64,000 bases of DNA from NCBI GenBank assembly GCA_963708675.1, contig CAVPTO010000003.1:1984001-2048000 (forward strand). Direction: 5' to 3'. Positions 53,621 through 63,437 of the stretch are shown here, in pieces. The position numbers and the translations under genes are program-made. The notes under the pieces are model-generated. The model did no database searches, was not told the DNA's origin, and saw nothing but the letters and a program-made list of their open reading frames with translations. The number at the start of each line of letters is the position of its first letter. The first letter of the stretch is position 1. The DNA is from DATAXP01 sp963708675 (GTDB taxonomy: Bacteria; Planctomycetota; Planctomycetia; Pirellulales; PNKZ01).

Positions 53621-54964
53621 ATGGATATCAACCGCGCCGGTGGAGTGGTCAGCGAGGCGACGGTCCTGGTCGAGGTGATACTCGACGGCCGTGCCAGCAC
53701 TGAGGAACCTCTGCAAGAGTTGACGGGCTTGGCCGAAAGTGCCGGCGCGCGTGTGGTGGGGCGTCTTATGCAGCGACGCGCCGCTCCGGACGTGGCAACC
53801 TATCTCGGCAAGGGCAAGGTCGACGAACTTCGCGATCTTTGCCAACAAACCAAGGCCGACGTCGTCATCTTCGACAACGACCTGTCGCCTGCGCAGACTC
53901 GTAATCTCGAACAAGCCACGAAGTGCAAGGTGCTCGATCGCACCGAACTGATTCTCGATATTTTCGCCAGCCGCGCGCGAACGTACGAAGCCCGGCTCGC
54001 CGTCGAGTTGGCGCAGTTGCAATATTCGCTGCCGCGGTTGAAGCGGATGTGGACGCACTTGTCGCGTATCAAGGCCGGCATCGGCATGCGTGGCCCTGGT
54101 GAAAAACAGTTGGAAGTCGACCGTCGTTTGGTCGAGAAGCGCATTCACGACCTGCAATCGGAACTAAGCATCGTCGAACGTCGTCGTCAGCGCGAAGTCG
54201 CTGCGCGTGGCGATCGGATGACCGTCTCGCTTGTCGGCTACACCAACGCCGGGAAGAGCACACTGCTCAATGCGTTGACCGGTTCAGATGTACTCGCGCA
54301 GAACATGCTGTTCGCCACACTCGACACGCGCACCCGCCGTTGGCAGTTGCCCGGTTGGGGTCCCGTGTTGCTCAGTGACACGGTCGGGTTCATTCGCGAT
54401 CTGCCTCACCATTTGATCGCGAGCTTCAAGGCGACGCTTGAAGAAACTCGCCAGGCCGATCTGCTGCTGCACGTCGCCGACGCCAGCAGTCCCGCGGTCT
54501 TCGAGCAAATCGCCGCCGTGTATCGCGTGTTCGAAGAACTCGGCATCCAGGCCAAGGACACGATCTTGGTGCTCAACAAGATCGACGGGCTTCACGACCG
54601 TGCGCAGTTGGAGGGATTGCTCGCTCGCTATCCGAACGCGATGGCCGTCAGTGCTCACACGCGACAGGGCATCGACCAATTGTCCGCCGCGGTCAGCGAG
54701 GCGCTCACGCGTTCGTTTGCCGACATTGATGTCGAAACGCCGGCTGGCAATGGCCAGCTACTCGCGTTCCTTGCATCAAACAGTGAAGTCCTCTCACGAC
54801 AGTACAGCGACGACCGCGTCGTCGTACACTGCCGCATTCCCGAGATGCTGCTGCGTCGAGTGCAGCAAGACGGAACGATCGTCCGGCCGCACCGCAATGG
54901 CATCGAACGGCTGCCCGAGTCGCCACTGTCTCGCGATCCATCGCACGACATGGACGTCGCGTAA
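53621..54964 (+). CDS. hflX: GTPase HflX
   Basis: Ribosome-splitting/recycling GTPase active in stress. The ATG at 53621 is preferred over the GTG at 53618; homologues may start a little upstream. The N-terminal HflX domain shows RAAPDVATYLGKGKVDEL and FDNDLSPAQTRNLE, then RGPGEKQLEVDRR. G-motifs: GYTNAGKSTLLN (G1), SDTVGFIRDLP (G3), and LNKID (G4). About 447 residues, full length. It is the first plus-strand gene after rsgA, followed by the ClpP-like gene 154 bp on. Confidence 0.95.
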   Translation: MDINRAGGVVSEATVLVEVILDGRASTEEPLQELTGLAESAGARVVGRLMQRRAAPDVATYLGKGKVDELRDLCQQTKADVVIFDNDLSPAQTRNLEQATKCKVLDRTELILDIFASRARTYEARLAVELAQLQYSLPRLKRMWTHLSRIKAGIGMRGPGEKQLEVDRRLVEKRIHDLQSELSIVERRRQREVAARGDRMTVSLVGYTNAGKSTLLNALTGSDVLAQNMLFATLDTRTRRWQLPGWGPVLLSDTVGFIRDLPHHLIASFKATLEETRQADLLLHVADASSPAVFEQIAAVYRVFEELGIQAKDTILVLNKIDGLHDRAQLEGLLARYPNAMAVSAHTRQGIDQLSAAVSEALTRSFADIDVETPAGNGQLLAFLASNSEVLSRQYSDDRVVVHCRIPEMLLRRVQQDGTIVRPHRNGIERLPESPLSRDPSHDMDVA

Positions 54965-55118
54965 CTCGCGTGTCAAGCGTCGTCATCGATTGCTTGTGAT
55001 CGTGCGCCAGATTCTTCTGGCCTCGGCATAGGCCGCTTCTTAGATTGGTAGCTCAACGGTTCGTTGAGCGTATCCACTCAAGCGCGGTTGCGCATCGGTC
55101 ACGAAAGGTTTCGCGTTC

Positions 55119-55685
55119 ATGCAGTCGCAACAGGGCACGGTTCCTGAACTCGCGCTGGTCGGTGATCTCACCGAGCACGAAGTGGACCTGACTGCCAAGC
55201 TGCTCGACATTCCCTTCGGCGGCGAATGCATATTGTACATCGACTCGCCAGGCGGCAGTCCGTACTCGGGCTTGTCGTTGATGTCGATCATGCTGTTGCG
55301 CGGCGTGAAAGCGACAGGCGTCGTCACCGGCGAATGCTCGTCGGCCGCGCTGTGGCCGCTGGCCGCATGTGTGCGCCGCATCGTGACGCCGCACAGCGTG
55401 CTGCTGTTTCATCCGATGAAATGGCAAAGCGAAGAACACGTCGGCTTGGCCGAGGCCGCTGAGTGGGCGCGGCACTTCGCGATTCTCGAGCAAGAGATGG
55501 ATGGCACGCTCAGCGAGCTCTTCGGCCTGACCGACGATGAAATGTCGCGCTGGATGAAACCGGGCCGCTACGTTTCTGGTCGCGAGTTAGCCGAAGCGGG
55601 GCTTGCCGAGATTGTTGAGCTGCAAGCGCTGAAGATGCTGTTTCGCCGGCCGCCGGCACGTCGCGCGAAGCGAAAAGTTCGCTAA
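55119..55685 (+). CDS. ClpP-like protein, catalytic Asp apparently missing
   Basis: 188-residue ClpP/crotonase-fold protein. The ClpP-like regions are present: YIDSPGGSPYSGLSLMSIM (oxyanion loop and handle), GECSSAALWPLAA with the nucleophile Ser about S75, and LLFHPMKW with the His about H98, 23 residues later. Where ClpP has an Asp before the RF-x-SA segment, this protein reads KPGRYVSGRELAEAGLAE, with Gly. So the third catalytic residue is not visible. It may be a pseudoprotease, or use another residue. It lies in the hflX region with no ClpX/ClpA, SppA or NfeD partner. Family assignment is firm, activity is not. Confidence 0.78.
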   Translation: MQSQQGTVPELALVGDLTEHEVDLTAKLLDIPFGGECILYIDSPGGSPYSGLSLMSIMLLRGVKATGVVTGECSSAALWPLAACVRRIVTPHSVLLFHPMKWQSEEHVGLAEAAEWARHFAILEQEMDGTLSELFGLTDDEMSRWMKPGRYVSGRELAEAGLAEIVELQALKMLFRRPPARRAKRKVR

Positions 55686-55696
55686 CGATTGAGGCG

Positions 55697-57142
55697 CTAC
55701 TTCTTTTCGGCCGATTGCTCTCGCAACAGCTTGAAGTTCGACAGGCTGCGCAGCTCGATCGGCGGTGCGACGTCAGACGGCAGCGAGGCAAGCACTGCTT
55801 CGAGGTTCTTTCTTGCGGTGGCAATTTGCGGGTCAACGCTTTCCGCCAAGTCGTGTTGTTCCTCACGATCGGTTTCGACATCGAACAACTCGCCCGTCGA
55901 GTACAGCTTGTAGCGCTCGTCGCGAACGACACGACGCTTGCCGAATTGATTGTAGATCCACTGCCGCGGCTGCGGATCGGATTGACCTCGCAATACCGCT
56001 GCATGCGAATGGCCATCGAGTGTTACACCTTGGGGACACGCGACATTCGCGTAGTCGCAAATCGTGGGATAGATGTCGGTAAAATCGGCGAGCTTGATGG
56101 TGCGACCACCGGAAATAGCCGCAGGGCAGTTCGCGATGAGAACGACATCGCTGCCGGCTTCGGTCAGTTGATAAAGCCCGCCACGCGCGGGACGACCGTG
56201 GCGACTAGCGACGAGACTCGGCTCACTGCCGTTGTCGGCGGCTGCAATCACAAGCGTGCGTTCACGAAGCTTCAGCTCATCGAGGGTCGCCACCAACTGC
56301 CCGACCTGCGAGTCCGCGTACTCGACCATATCGCCAAACATGTCGTGCTCGGATAGCTCGACGCCGCGGTTCTTCGGCGTCGCGACGACATGCTCGCTGA
56401 AGCTCTGCCCATGCGTCAGCACCATCGGGTAGTAAAGAAAGAACGGCTCATCGCGGTGTTTGCGAATGAATTCGACGGCAAACTCTTGAAACACATCGGG
56501 GCCGAACTTTCCACGGACAACTTCGCGCTTGCCATTGCGAAGAACGACCGGATCCCAGTAGCGACTTTCGATGAAATGGTTGAGGCTGCTTAGGGTGTCG
56601 ACATCACGCGCTAGAATGGCGGCCTGAAATCGATCACAATCTTCGCTTGAGATGCGATCGCGATCGATGCTGCCAGGCCAAACGCATTGTTCGTCGAAGC
56701 TATGTTGCGCGAGCACGTCGGGTTCATCGTACAGGTTGTTGACCTGCCACTTGCCTGAGATCGCTGTCGCATACCCTGCGTTTCGGAATGGCGTGGCGAG
56801 CACCACCTCACGCCGTGGATCGAGTCCGCCGCCGCCGTAGAGCGCGGCATCGTGGTGCATGCGGAAGCCCGTGTGATAGGGATACCTGCCAGTCAGAAGC
56901 TGGATGCGGCTTGGCCCGCACACGGGGAACGTGTAGCAATGCTCAAACCGCACGCCACCGCTGGCCAGCGCGTCGATGTTCGGCGTGCGATGTTCGTCGC
57001 TGCCGTAACAGTCGAACCATTCCTGTCCGCAGTTGTCGAGCAGGATGAGAACGACGTTGGGTTTGTCGCCGGCCGCTGCGGCGCTGTCATTGAAGAGCGC
57101 CACCGCGAAGAGGCAAGCCGAGGCGAGAACGAAACGCGACAT
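55697..57142 (-). CDS. Secreted sulfatase (formylglycine type), atypical metal motif
   Basis: Exported sulfatase of about 481 residues. The signal peptide is MSRFVLASACLFAVALFNDSAAAA. The start is the ATG at 57142. The formylglycine site is VCGPSR (about C76-G-P-S-R, counting from 57145) within CGPSRIQLLTGRYPYHTG. The first metal loop reads NVVLILLDNCGQEW, where most sulfatases have DD; the second Asp is replaced by Asn. GKWQVNN and AAADNGSEPS supply the later Lys and Asp-Asn. It is convergent with the ClpP-like gene and divergent from the oxidoreductase. Substrate unknown. Confidence 0.9.
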   Translation of the reverse strand: MSRFVLASACLFAVALFNDSAAAAGDKPNVVLILLDNCGQEWFDCYGSDEHRTPNIDALASGGVRFEHCYTFPVCGPSRIQLLTGRYPYHTGFRMHHDAALYGGGGLDPRREVVLATPFRNAGYATAISGKWQVNNLYDEPDVLAQHSFDEQCVWPGSIDRDRISSEDCDRFQAAILARDVDTLSSLNHFIESRYWDPVVLRNGKREVVRGKFGPDVFQEFAVEFIRKHRDEPFFLYYPMVLTHGQSFSEHVVATPKNRGVELSEHDMFGDMVEYADSQVGQLVATLDELKLRERTLVIAAADNGSEPSLVASRHGRPARGGLYQLTEAGSDVVLIANCPAAISGGRTIKLADFTDIYPTICDYANVACPQGVTLDGHSHAAVLRGQSDPQPRQWIYNQFGKRRVVRDERYKLYSTGELFDVETDREEQHDLAESVDPQIATARKNLEAVLASLPSDVAPPIELRSLSNFKLLREQSAEKK

Positions 57143-57265
57143 CAATACGGAACTCCAAAGGAGTGGAGTGATGATTATGAGTGATCGACAGCGTTGACTC
57201 TACCTCGCGACACGACTAGCTTGGCGCTCGAACCCGCCAGTTGCCAACCGCTCACGAGACCCACC

Positions 57266-58312
57266 ATGCGACCTTGCTCGATTCTGCACGCCTTCTGTCT
57301 CACGATTGCTTTGATCGTGTCGGTCGATACCGCCTTTGCCGAGCCGCCCACACGCGACAAGCCCATTCGCATCGGCATGATTGGCCTCGACACGTCGCAT
57401 GTGAAGGCGTTCACGGCGGCTATTCAAGGCCCGAAGCCGAATCCCGCACTCAGCGGCGTGCGTGTCGTCGCGGGGTTTCCCGGCGGCAGCACGGACATTC
57501 CGACGAGCATCGATCGCGTGCCAGGTTTCGTCGAAGATCTGAAGAAGATGGGCGTCGAGATCGTCGACTCCATTGATGAGTTGCTCAAGAAGGTCGATGT
57601 CGTGATGATCGAAAGCGTTGACGGCCGTCCGCATCTCGCGCAGGCTCGGCCCGTGATCGCTGCGGGCAAGCCGTTCTTCGTCGATAAGCCGGCAGCTGCG
57701 TCGTTGGCCGACGCAGTGGAAATCTTCCGGTTGGCGAAGGAGTCGAATGTCCCGTGCTTCTCGAGCTCGATGCTTCGCTTCAGCCCGGCAACGCAAGCCA
57801 TACGCAACGATCCGAAGGTTGGCGAAGTGCTCGGGTGCGTCGCCTACAGTCCGTGCTCGCTCGAAGAACATCATCCCGATTTGTATTTTTACGGAATCCA
57901 TGCTGTCGAGACGCTGTACACCATCATGGGCCCCGGCTGCGTGAGCGTGAGTCGCGTGCATACGCCCGACACTGATGTCGTCACCGGCGTATGGCGCGAT
58001 GGCCGTGTCGGTGGCATTCAGGGACATCGCAAGGCGAAGAGCGATTTCGGCGCCCTCGTGTTCGGCAGCAAGGGCACGGCGATGACCGGACCGCGCAGTG
58101 GTTACGAACCCCTGTTGATCGAAGTCGTCAAGTTCTTCGAGACAGGCAAGCCGCCCGTGCCGGCGAACGAAACGCTTGAGATTCTTGCGTTCATGGATGC
58201 GGCCGACGAAAGCAAACGCCTCGACGGGACATTGGTCACGCTCGATAGTATGTTCGAACGAGCGAAAGCTAAGGGTACGCAAGCGGCGTCTGTCGAAGGA
58301 ACGAAACGATGA
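57266..58312 (+). CDS. Exported Gfo/Idh/MocA-family oxidoreductase
   Basis: NAD(P)-dependent sugar-type dehydrogenase of 348 residues with a signal peptide (MRPCSILHAFCLTIALIVSVDTAFA). The ATG at 57266 is used; the frame is open from 57194. Rossmann start is RIGMIGLDTSHVKAFTAAI, a variant of GxGxxG. The family motif FVDKPAAASLADAVEIFRLA (EKP-like) and HPDLYFYGIHAVETLYTIMG (catalytic His region) are present. Secreted versions are frequent in planctomycetes. The stop overlaps the UspA start (ATGA). Confidence 0.85.
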   Translation: MRPCSILHAFCLTIALIVSVDTAFAEPPTRDKPIRIGMIGLDTSHVKAFTAAIQGPKPNPALSGVRVVAGFPGGSTDIPTSIDRVPGFVEDLKKMGVEIVDSIDELLKKVDVVMIESVDGRPHLAQARPVIAAGKPFFVDKPAAASLADAVEIFRLAKESNVPCFSSSMLRFSPATQAIRNDPKVGEVLGCVAYSPCSLEEHHPDLYFYGIHAVETLYTIMGPGCVSVSRVHTPDTDVVTGVWRDGRVGGIQGHRKAKSDFGALVFGSKGTAMTGPRSGYEPLLIEVVKFFETGKPPVPANETLEILAFMDAADESKRLDGTLVTLDSMFERAKAKGTQAASVEGTKR

Positions 58313-58734
58313 ACGCGAAGAAGGTCCTCTTTCCGACCGACTTGTCCGAGACCAGTCAAACGGCGCTCGATACTGCGGCGGCATTGGCGGCTGAATCGAG
58401 TGGCACGCTGCTCATTCTTCACGTCGTCGAGCCGGTCGCGATGGCAGTGCCGAACGAGTTGTACATGCCGCCCATGGACGCGGAACTCAACGAGCTACGC
58501 ACGCTACTAGAAAAGGTGGCTCCGACAAGAAACAAGATTCCCTGCGAACATCGACTCATCGTGGGCAATCCTGCCGAGACGATCGTGCAGATCGCCAACG
58601 ATGAACATTTCGACCTGATCGTGATGGCGACACACGGACGATCGGCCCTCATGCACCTGCTCATGGGCAGCGTGGCCGAGCATGTCGTCCGCAATGCGAC
58701 ATGTCCGGTACTAACGTTGCGGCAGAAAAAATGA
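58309..58734 (+). CDS. Universal stress protein (UspA family)
   Basis: 141-residue cytosolic UspA domain. The start overlaps the oxidoreductase stop by ATGA, so they are coupled. The N-terminal strand is KKVLFPTDLSETSQTALDTA, with ILHVVEP and LIVMATHGRSALMHLLMGSVAEHVVRN as the nucleotide-binding loop. The second Gly of the G-2x-G-9x-G-S motif is Ala here (GRSALM), so ATP binding may be weak. Ends CPVLTLRQKK. Confidence 0.93.
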   Translation: MNAKKVLFPTDLSETSQTALDTAAALAAESSGTLLILHVVEPVAMAVPNELYMPPMDAELNELRTLLEKVAPTRNKIPCEHRLIVGNPAETIVQIANDEHFDLIVMATHGRSALMHLLMGSVAEHVVRNATCPVLTLRQKK

Positions 58735-58810
58735 TCGCGACGTCGGTGTACGACGATTGCGACAACTCGCATGTCGGCGCGCCTTCGATTCGTAGCCCAT
58801 GATTGAGTAC

Positions 58811-58858
58811 ACGCGAAACCGTAAGCGACGCGGATGATCCGCTTGCGATTTCGCGCGT
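58811..58858. repeat. GCGAAACCGtAAGCG inverted repeat
   Basis: Left arm ACGCGAAACCGTAAGCG (58811-58827) mirrors CGCTTGCGATTTCGCGCGT (58840-58858), with two mismatches and a 2-bp insertion. A half copy (GCTTGCGGTTTCGCGCGTAT) lies at 52251-52270. It sits in the 277-bp gap between the UspA gene and the DUF1549 gene. Confidence 0.65.
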
Positions 58859-59011
58859 CTCGATGAATCAAACATTTCCGATAGCCCGAACGGGGCAGGT
58901 GCAGGTCGGTTTTCTCTTTACAGCCGACCACGAAGCGGGGAAGATACAGCTCCCAGGCGAGCTTAGGCTCACTTCCCACCCCGCATCCCGCCTTCGAGTG
59001 CAACAGCCGAC

Positions 59012-61755
59012 ATGCGTCATGCGTGTGTGCTTTTGCTGACCGTCTTCTTAGTGGCCCCCGCCGCTGGCGGAGAAACTGCATCCACTTCGCGGCAGCTCAC
59101 GTTCGAGCGCGACGTGCGTCCAATCCTGAAGGTGCACTGCACGCACTGTCACGGTGAAGCCGGCGAAGAAGAAGGCGGTCTCGACCTACGGCTGCGGCGA
59201 TTGATCGTCAGCGGTGGCGACAGCGGCGCGGCCATCGACCTTCAATCGCCCCACGAGAGCTTGCTGCTCGCGCGTCTGCGCAGCGGCGAGATGCCTCCTG
59301 GCGAAAAGAAGCTGCCGCCGCATGACATCACGACCATCGAACGTTGGATCGAGCAGGGCGCGGCTACAGCAAGCGAGGAGCCTGAGTCGATTGGCGACGA
59401 TGGATTGGTAACCGACGAAGATCGCCAGTTCTGGTCGTTCCGAACCATTGCGAAGCCTCAAACGCCGCACGTGCGACACGCGAAGTTAGTGCGAACGCCA
59501 ATTGACGCATTCATCATCCAGAAGCTGGAAGAGAACGGCCTCAGCTTTTCGAAGCCCGCCGGCCGTCGTACGCTTATTCGTCGCGCGACGTTCGACCTGC
59601 TCGGCCTTCCACCGACGCCGGAAGAAGTGGATGCATTTGTTGCCGACAAGAAAGCGGCGCATACGAACGTCTCATCGATCGTTTACTCGATCGACCTGAA
59701 TACGGCGAACGCTGGGGCCGCCACTGGCTCGACATCGCAGGCTACGCCGACAGCGATGGCTACAACACCACCGACCGCGTTCGCGATTACGCCTACAAGT
59801 ATCGCGACTACGTGATTCGCGCGCTCAACGATGATAAGCCGTGGGACGAGTTCATCCGTGAGCAACTCGCCGGCGACGAAATGGTCGGCTATCCGCGCGA
59901 ACCACTCTCGGCCGCAGACACCGAGAAGTTGATTGCCACCGGCTTCTTACGCATGGCGCCCGATGGCACCGCGTCGGCCGACGTCGATCAAAACGTGTCG
60001 CGCAACCTGGTGGTCGCCGAGACGCTCAAGATTGTGTCGACGTCGCTGTTGGGTCTCACCGTCGGCTGTGCTGAATGCCACGACCACAAGTACGACCCGA
60101 TTCCACAGTCCGATTACTATCGCCTGCGTGCGGTATTCGAGCCCGCGCTCGATTGGAAGAAATGGCGAGTGTCTCGCAAGCGACTTGTATCGCTGTCGAC
60201 CTCGGCAGAACGCAAGGAGTCGGCGGCTCTCGAAGCGGAAGCCGCGAAGATCGACGCTCGCCGCAAGGAGCTCGAGCAACAGTTCGTGGAACAAACGTTC
60301 GAGGAAGAACTCGCGAAACTGCCCGAGGACTTGCACGCGTCGCTGCGTGAAGCGTTCAAGGTCGACGTTAAGAAGCGATCCCTTGCACAAAAGAGGCTGC
60401 TCCAGGCAAACCCGAGCATCAACGTCAGTGGCGGCTCGCTGTACCTATACGATCGACCACGCAAGGCGGCTTTGAAGGTCGCAGAGACCAAGCTCGCCGA
60501 ATTGCGCAAGAAAACGGCTGACGACTCTGAAGACGAGGCTCACGATGAAATTGCCGCGCTCGAAAGCGAGATCGAGAAGATACGCCAGTCGATTGCTAGC
60601 GATCAGCTCGATGCGCTCACGAAGGAAGCAGTGGACATTCGTGCCCGCAAGCCGGTCGAAGAATTCGTGCATGCACTGACGGAAATCCCAGGCGATTTGC
60701 CGAAGACGTTCGTCTTCCATCGCGGCGACTACAGCCAGCCACGACAACCGGTCGAGCCCGGCGAGCCGCGGGTTCTCGCATCGTCCGACGACGCATCAAC
60801 CATCGCCACGAAGAACGGCGGCCTTGCCACGTCGGGACGCCGTCTTGCGTGGGCCGAGCGATTGACCGATGGAACGCATCCTCTGGTGGCCCGCGTGCTC
60901 GTGAACCGAGTATGGATGCACCACTTCGGTCGGGGGCTAGTCGCCACGCCGTCCGATTTTGGCGTTCTCGGAGAAACGCCGTCGCATCCCGAACTGCTCG
61001 ATTGGCTAGCGAACGACTTCATGAACAACGGTTGGCGACTCAAGCGTTTCCATCGCTTGATCATGACGTCGAGCGTCTATCGCCAGGCGTCGCCGCATCG
61101 AGCGGATCAAGAAGGCATCGACCCAGACAACCGGCTTTTGGCGAGGATGAACGTTCGCCGTTTCGAGGCCGAGGCAATCCGCGACACGATTCTGGCCGTG
61201 AGCGGCAAGCTAAATCCAAAGCCGTTTGGCCGGCCGATTCCGGTCACGGTTGACGAAGTTGGGCAGGTCGTCCTTGGCATCGACACGCGCGATTCTGCGG
61301 GGCGTCCGACGGGTAAGAACGTCTCGCTTGGCGATGAGCTGTTTCGCCGCAGCATCTATATCCAGGTGCGACGCAGCATGCCGCTCGGGATGCTCGAAAC
61401 GTTCGACGCGCCGACGATGACGACCAACTGCAACTGCGAGTCGCGCGCAACGTCGACCGTCGCGCCGCAGTCGCTGATCATGATGAATAGCCAGTTCTTA
61501 CTCGATCAGGCGGCCGAGTTCGCAGCCCGCCTCGATCGCGACGCCCCCGGCGATCTCCAGCAACAGGTGCGTCTTGCCTGGCAGCTCGCGTTTGCCCGAT
61601 TGCCTTCGCAGGACGAAATACGCATGGCTGTTGAGTTCGTCGAACAACAGACGCCAACGTTCGACGCCAAGGACAAAGTGCCGCCACGATCGCGAGCCTT
61701 GGCAAGCTTATGCCAAGCGCTATTGAGCAGCAACGAGTTCTTATACGTCGACTGA
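59012..61755 (+). pseudogene. Planctomycete cytochrome c-like DUF1549/DUF1553 protein, frameshifted near 59657
   Basis: Secreted planctomycete protein split into two frames. Part 1 has a signal (MRHACVLLLTVFLVAPAAGG), a c-type heme-like motif VHCTHCHGEAGEE (CxxCH), and DEDRQFWSF. Just after FVADKKA the frame shifts by one missing base. The next frame restores AYERLIDRLLDRPEYGERWG, then HWLDIAGYADSDG, and runs into the part-2 frame at 59812. Part 2 carries a second CxxCH (VGCAECHDHKYDPIPQSDYY), a helical region, and a DUF1553 end (HPLVARVLVNRVWMHHFGRG, FLYVD). The joined protein would be about 914 residues. It is followed by a DUF1501 gene, the usual pair. Function in heme-linked catabolism is inferred. 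Confidence 0.88.
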
Positions 61756-61787
61756 TCCTCACCGTTACGCAGCCGAAAGACAATTCG

Positions 61788-63236
61788 ATGGCACAGCCTT
61801 TCCACAACGGCGCTCGCCGGCACTTTCTCGCTCGCAGCGCGATGGGCATTGGTTCGGTCGCGCTGGCGTGGCTGTTGAATGAAGAAGGGCTGCTTGCCGC
61901 GCCCGAGCAGCCCGAGCTCGAACCGCGTCGCTACGACTTGCTTCCCAAGACGCCGCCGAATCCGCCACGTGCTCGCGCGATGATTTCGATGTTCATGCAG
62001 GGCGGCCCCAGCCATCTGGATCTGTTCGATCCGAAGCCGGAGCTGCAACGACTCGACGGCCAAAAGTTTCCCGGCGAGGTGAAGTACGACAACGCTGCCC
62101 AGGCAAGCTCGAAGCTCATGGGAAGCCCGTGGAAGTTCTCGCGCCACGGCGAGTGTGGCATGGAACTTTCGGAGTTGCTACCGCATCTAGGGACCGTCGT
62201 CGACGATATCACGCTCATTCGGTCGATGCACACCGGCGTGAACAATCACGGCCAATCCATCTATGCGCTCAACACGGGCCGCATCGCTGCCGGTCGCCCG
62301 TCGTTGGGAAGTTGGATCACTTACGGCCTGGGCACGGTGAGCCAGGATTTGCCCGCGTATGTGGCGCTGACCGATCCGACGGGGCTGCCCGTCGAAGGCG
62401 TCAACAACTGGTCGAACGGATGGTTGCCGTCGTTGTTTCAAGGAACGGTCGTGCGTCCGCGCGAGCCTCGCATTCTAAACCTCGACCCGCCGCCATACAT
62501 AAGGGCCAACAGCCAAGGCAAGTATCTTGACTATCTCGAACGCTTGAATCGCGACCATCTCGAACGCCATCCCGGCGAGCTCGATCTCGAAGCACGTATC
62601 GCCAGTTACGAGCTCGCTGCGCACATGCAAACCGCGGCGAAGGAGGCGATCGACATCTCGCGCGAGAGCGCCGCCACGCACAAGTTGTACGGCCTCGACG
62701 ATCCCATCACGCGCGACTTCGGCTCGCGCTGTCTCATCGCTCGTCGATTAGTCGAACGTGGCGTGCGGTTCGTGCAAATCTGTGGCGGCAACCAAACGTG
62801 GGACCATCACAACGATATTCGCAAGAATCTGCCCGCGGTCTGCCTCAAGACTGACCGACCTTCCGCGGCACTCGTCCGCGATTTGAAAGAGCGTGGCCTG
62901 CTCGACACGACGCTCGTTCATTGGGGTGGCGAGATGGGCCGCCTACCGGTAGTGCAAAACGACAACGGCCCCAAAGCCGGACGCGATCACAACACTTACG
63001 GCTTCAGCATGTGGCTGGCTGGAGGCGGCGTTAAGGCCGGAATGTGCTACGGCGAAACCGACGAGTTCGGGCATCATGCCGTGAAAGACGTCGTCACGCA
63101 CAGCGATTATCACGCAACGTTGCTGCATCTCTTCGGACTCGACGCCGACCGGCTGACGTTCAAGCGCAACGGGGCCGAGCAAAGCCTCATCGACGGACAG
63201 TCGCATCGCGTCGTGCATGAAATCCTATCTGCTTAG
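61788..63236 (+). CDS. DUF1501 exported protein
   Basis: Usual partner of DUF1549/1553 proteins in planctomycetes. The ATG at 61788 (MAQPFHNGARRHFLARSAMG) is used; the frame is open from 61710 and overlaps the previous gene. The N-terminus RRHFLARSAMGIGSVALAWLL resembles a Tat-type export signal (RR-x-F-L). The 482-residue body shows MFMQGGPSHLDLFDPKPE, IRSMHTGVNNHGQSIYALNTG, and TWDHHNDIRKNLPAVC, then GGGVKAGMCYGETDEFGHH, typical of this alkaline-phosphatase-like superfamily. The substrate is unknown. Probably co-expressed with the preceding gene (33 bp after its stop). Confidence 0.92.
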   Translation: MAQPFHNGARRHFLARSAMGIGSVALAWLLNEEGLLAAPEQPELEPRRYDLLPKTPPNPPRARAMISMFMQGGPSHLDLFDPKPELQRLDGQKFPGEVKYDNAAQASSKLMGSPWKFSRHGECGMELSELLPHLGTVVDDITLIRSMHTGVNNHGQSIYALNTGRIAAGRPSLGSWITYGLGTVSQDLPAYVALTDPTGLPVEGVNNWSNGWLPSLFQGTVVRPREPRILNLDPPPYIRANSQGKYLDYLERLNRDHLERHPGELDLEARIASYELAAHMQTAAKEAIDISRESAATHKLYGLDDPITRDFGSRCLIARRLVERGVRFVQICGGNQTWDHHNDIRKNLPAVCLKTDRPSAALVRDLKERGLLDTTLVHWGGEMGRLPVVQNDNGPKAGRDHNTYGFSMWLAGGGVKAGMCYGETDEFGHHAVKDVVTHSDYHATLLHLFGLDADRLTFKRNGAEQSLIDGQSHRVVHEILSA

Positions 63237-63344
63237 CGGCCTTTCAAAGCGCTCTTAGCCCCCCCTCGCAACCGGCATCAACCACACTACCCGATATCGG
63301 CTCATGCCCGATTACGCCTGTTGGAGCCTGCCTCTAATGGGGTG

Positions 63345-63372
63345 TTGACATTCACCAGTGAGAACCTATTCA
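63345..63372 (+). promoter_or_regulatory. Sigma-70-like promoter (TTGACA-N16-TATTCA)
   Basis: A consensus TTGACA at 63345-63350 and TATTCA at 63367-63372, 16 bp apart, lie 65 bp before the GTG of the GGDEF gene. Confidence 0.6.
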
Positions 63373-63437
63373 TTCAGAGCAAAACCACTAAGCATTTGGA
63401 ACGCGGTGCGCTGAACGACCGCGATCGAGAATCGCTC

